Origin: an uncultured Clostridia bacterium
GTDB lineage: Bacteria; Bacillota; Clostridia; Christensenellales; Borkfalkiaceae
NCBI GenBank assembly: GCA_947088135.1
Contig: CAMUFJ010000048.1
Coordinates: 1 to 5,862, forward strand
Length of the DNA: 5,862 bases
Direction: 5' to 3'
Position numbers and translations under genes: made by a program. This document shows positions 5,778-5,862 of the stretch, piece by piece. The notes beneath the pieces are model-generated. The model did not search any database. It had not been told where the DNA came from and worked only from the letters and a program-made list of their open reading frames with translations. How positions within the stretch are numbered: the first letter of the stretch is position 1; every line of letters begins with the position of its first letter.

Positions 5778-5862
5778 TTGAAAAGAATTTTTATTGTAGA
5801 CGACGACGTTTATATCGGCGATATGTTGGAAGAAATCCTTACCAAAGAAGGTTATTCGGTTT
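5778..5862 (+). CDS. Response regulator, start of the receiver domain (partial)
   Basis: The first 28 residues read LKRIFIVDDDVYIGDMLEE and onward, ending EGYSV. This is beta-strand 1, the acidic Asp pair (Asp8-Asp9) that holds magnesium, and helix 1 leading into strand 2 of a CheY-like receiver. The phospho-acceptor Asp and any output domain lie beyond the window, so a DNA-binding role is likely by family but unseen. Preferred start is TTG at 5778, because GAGAGG (5762-5767) lies ten bases upstream and the product then begins at the usual K-R-I position. An in-frame ATG at 5760 would add six residues (MRGWNV) and has no good ribosome site. It is divergent from the uppS remnant; a partner histidine kinase would be expected downstream. 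Confidence 0.87.
   Translation, partial: MKRIFIVDDDVYIGDMLEEILTKEGYSV

Overview
The window reads as chromosomal DNA of a low- to mid-GC Firmicute, most likely a host- or gut-associated Clostridia-type bacterium. This is inferred from the mix of features, not from any database match: strong sigma-A promoters with extended -10 boxes, AGGAG-type ribosome sites, a clostridial-style variant of the UppS family, and a very large membrane-anchored M60 (enhancin-like) metalloprotease with carbohydrate-binding-type modules. No transposase, integrase, phage gene or CRISPR array is visible.

Layout from left to right. Bases 1-50 are the 5' part of a tRNA-Gln(CUG) on the minus strand, with its own promoter at 72-100. 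Divergent from it is a short FMN nitroreductase on the plus strand (232-753) with a well-placed extended -10 promoter. The convergent gap 754-864 holds two strong hairpins that end transcription of the big minus-strand gene and probably of the nitroreductase as well. Bases 865-5157 (minus) are one gene of 1430 codons: a cytoplasmic Lys/Ala/Pro tail built of eleven hexapeptides, one transmembrane helix, an M60 zinc protease domain with HEYHH plus a downstream glutamate, and a string of beta-sandwich modules including an F5/8-type (CBM32-like) domain. It has its own promoter (5215-5244), placed just downstream of a terminator, so it looks monocistronic.

Bases 5333-5598 (minus) are a broken UppS-family cis-prenyltransferase gene. 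The N-terminal 36 or so codons and the C-terminal 52 codons are well preserved, but the central roughly 150 codons are missing and the two pieces are in different frames, joined at a CCGG. Promoter-like sequence, ribosome site and terminator remain, which suggests a recent deletion (or an assembly error). Divergent from it, a strong promoter (5707-5735) drives a response regulator whose receiver domain begins at 5778 and runs off the window.

The genes do not form an evident pathway. The most biologically distinctive item is the protease: a probable surface enzyme for host or mucin-type glycoproteins, held in the membrane by a single signal-anchor with an unusual histone-H1-like repeat tail facing the cytoplasm.
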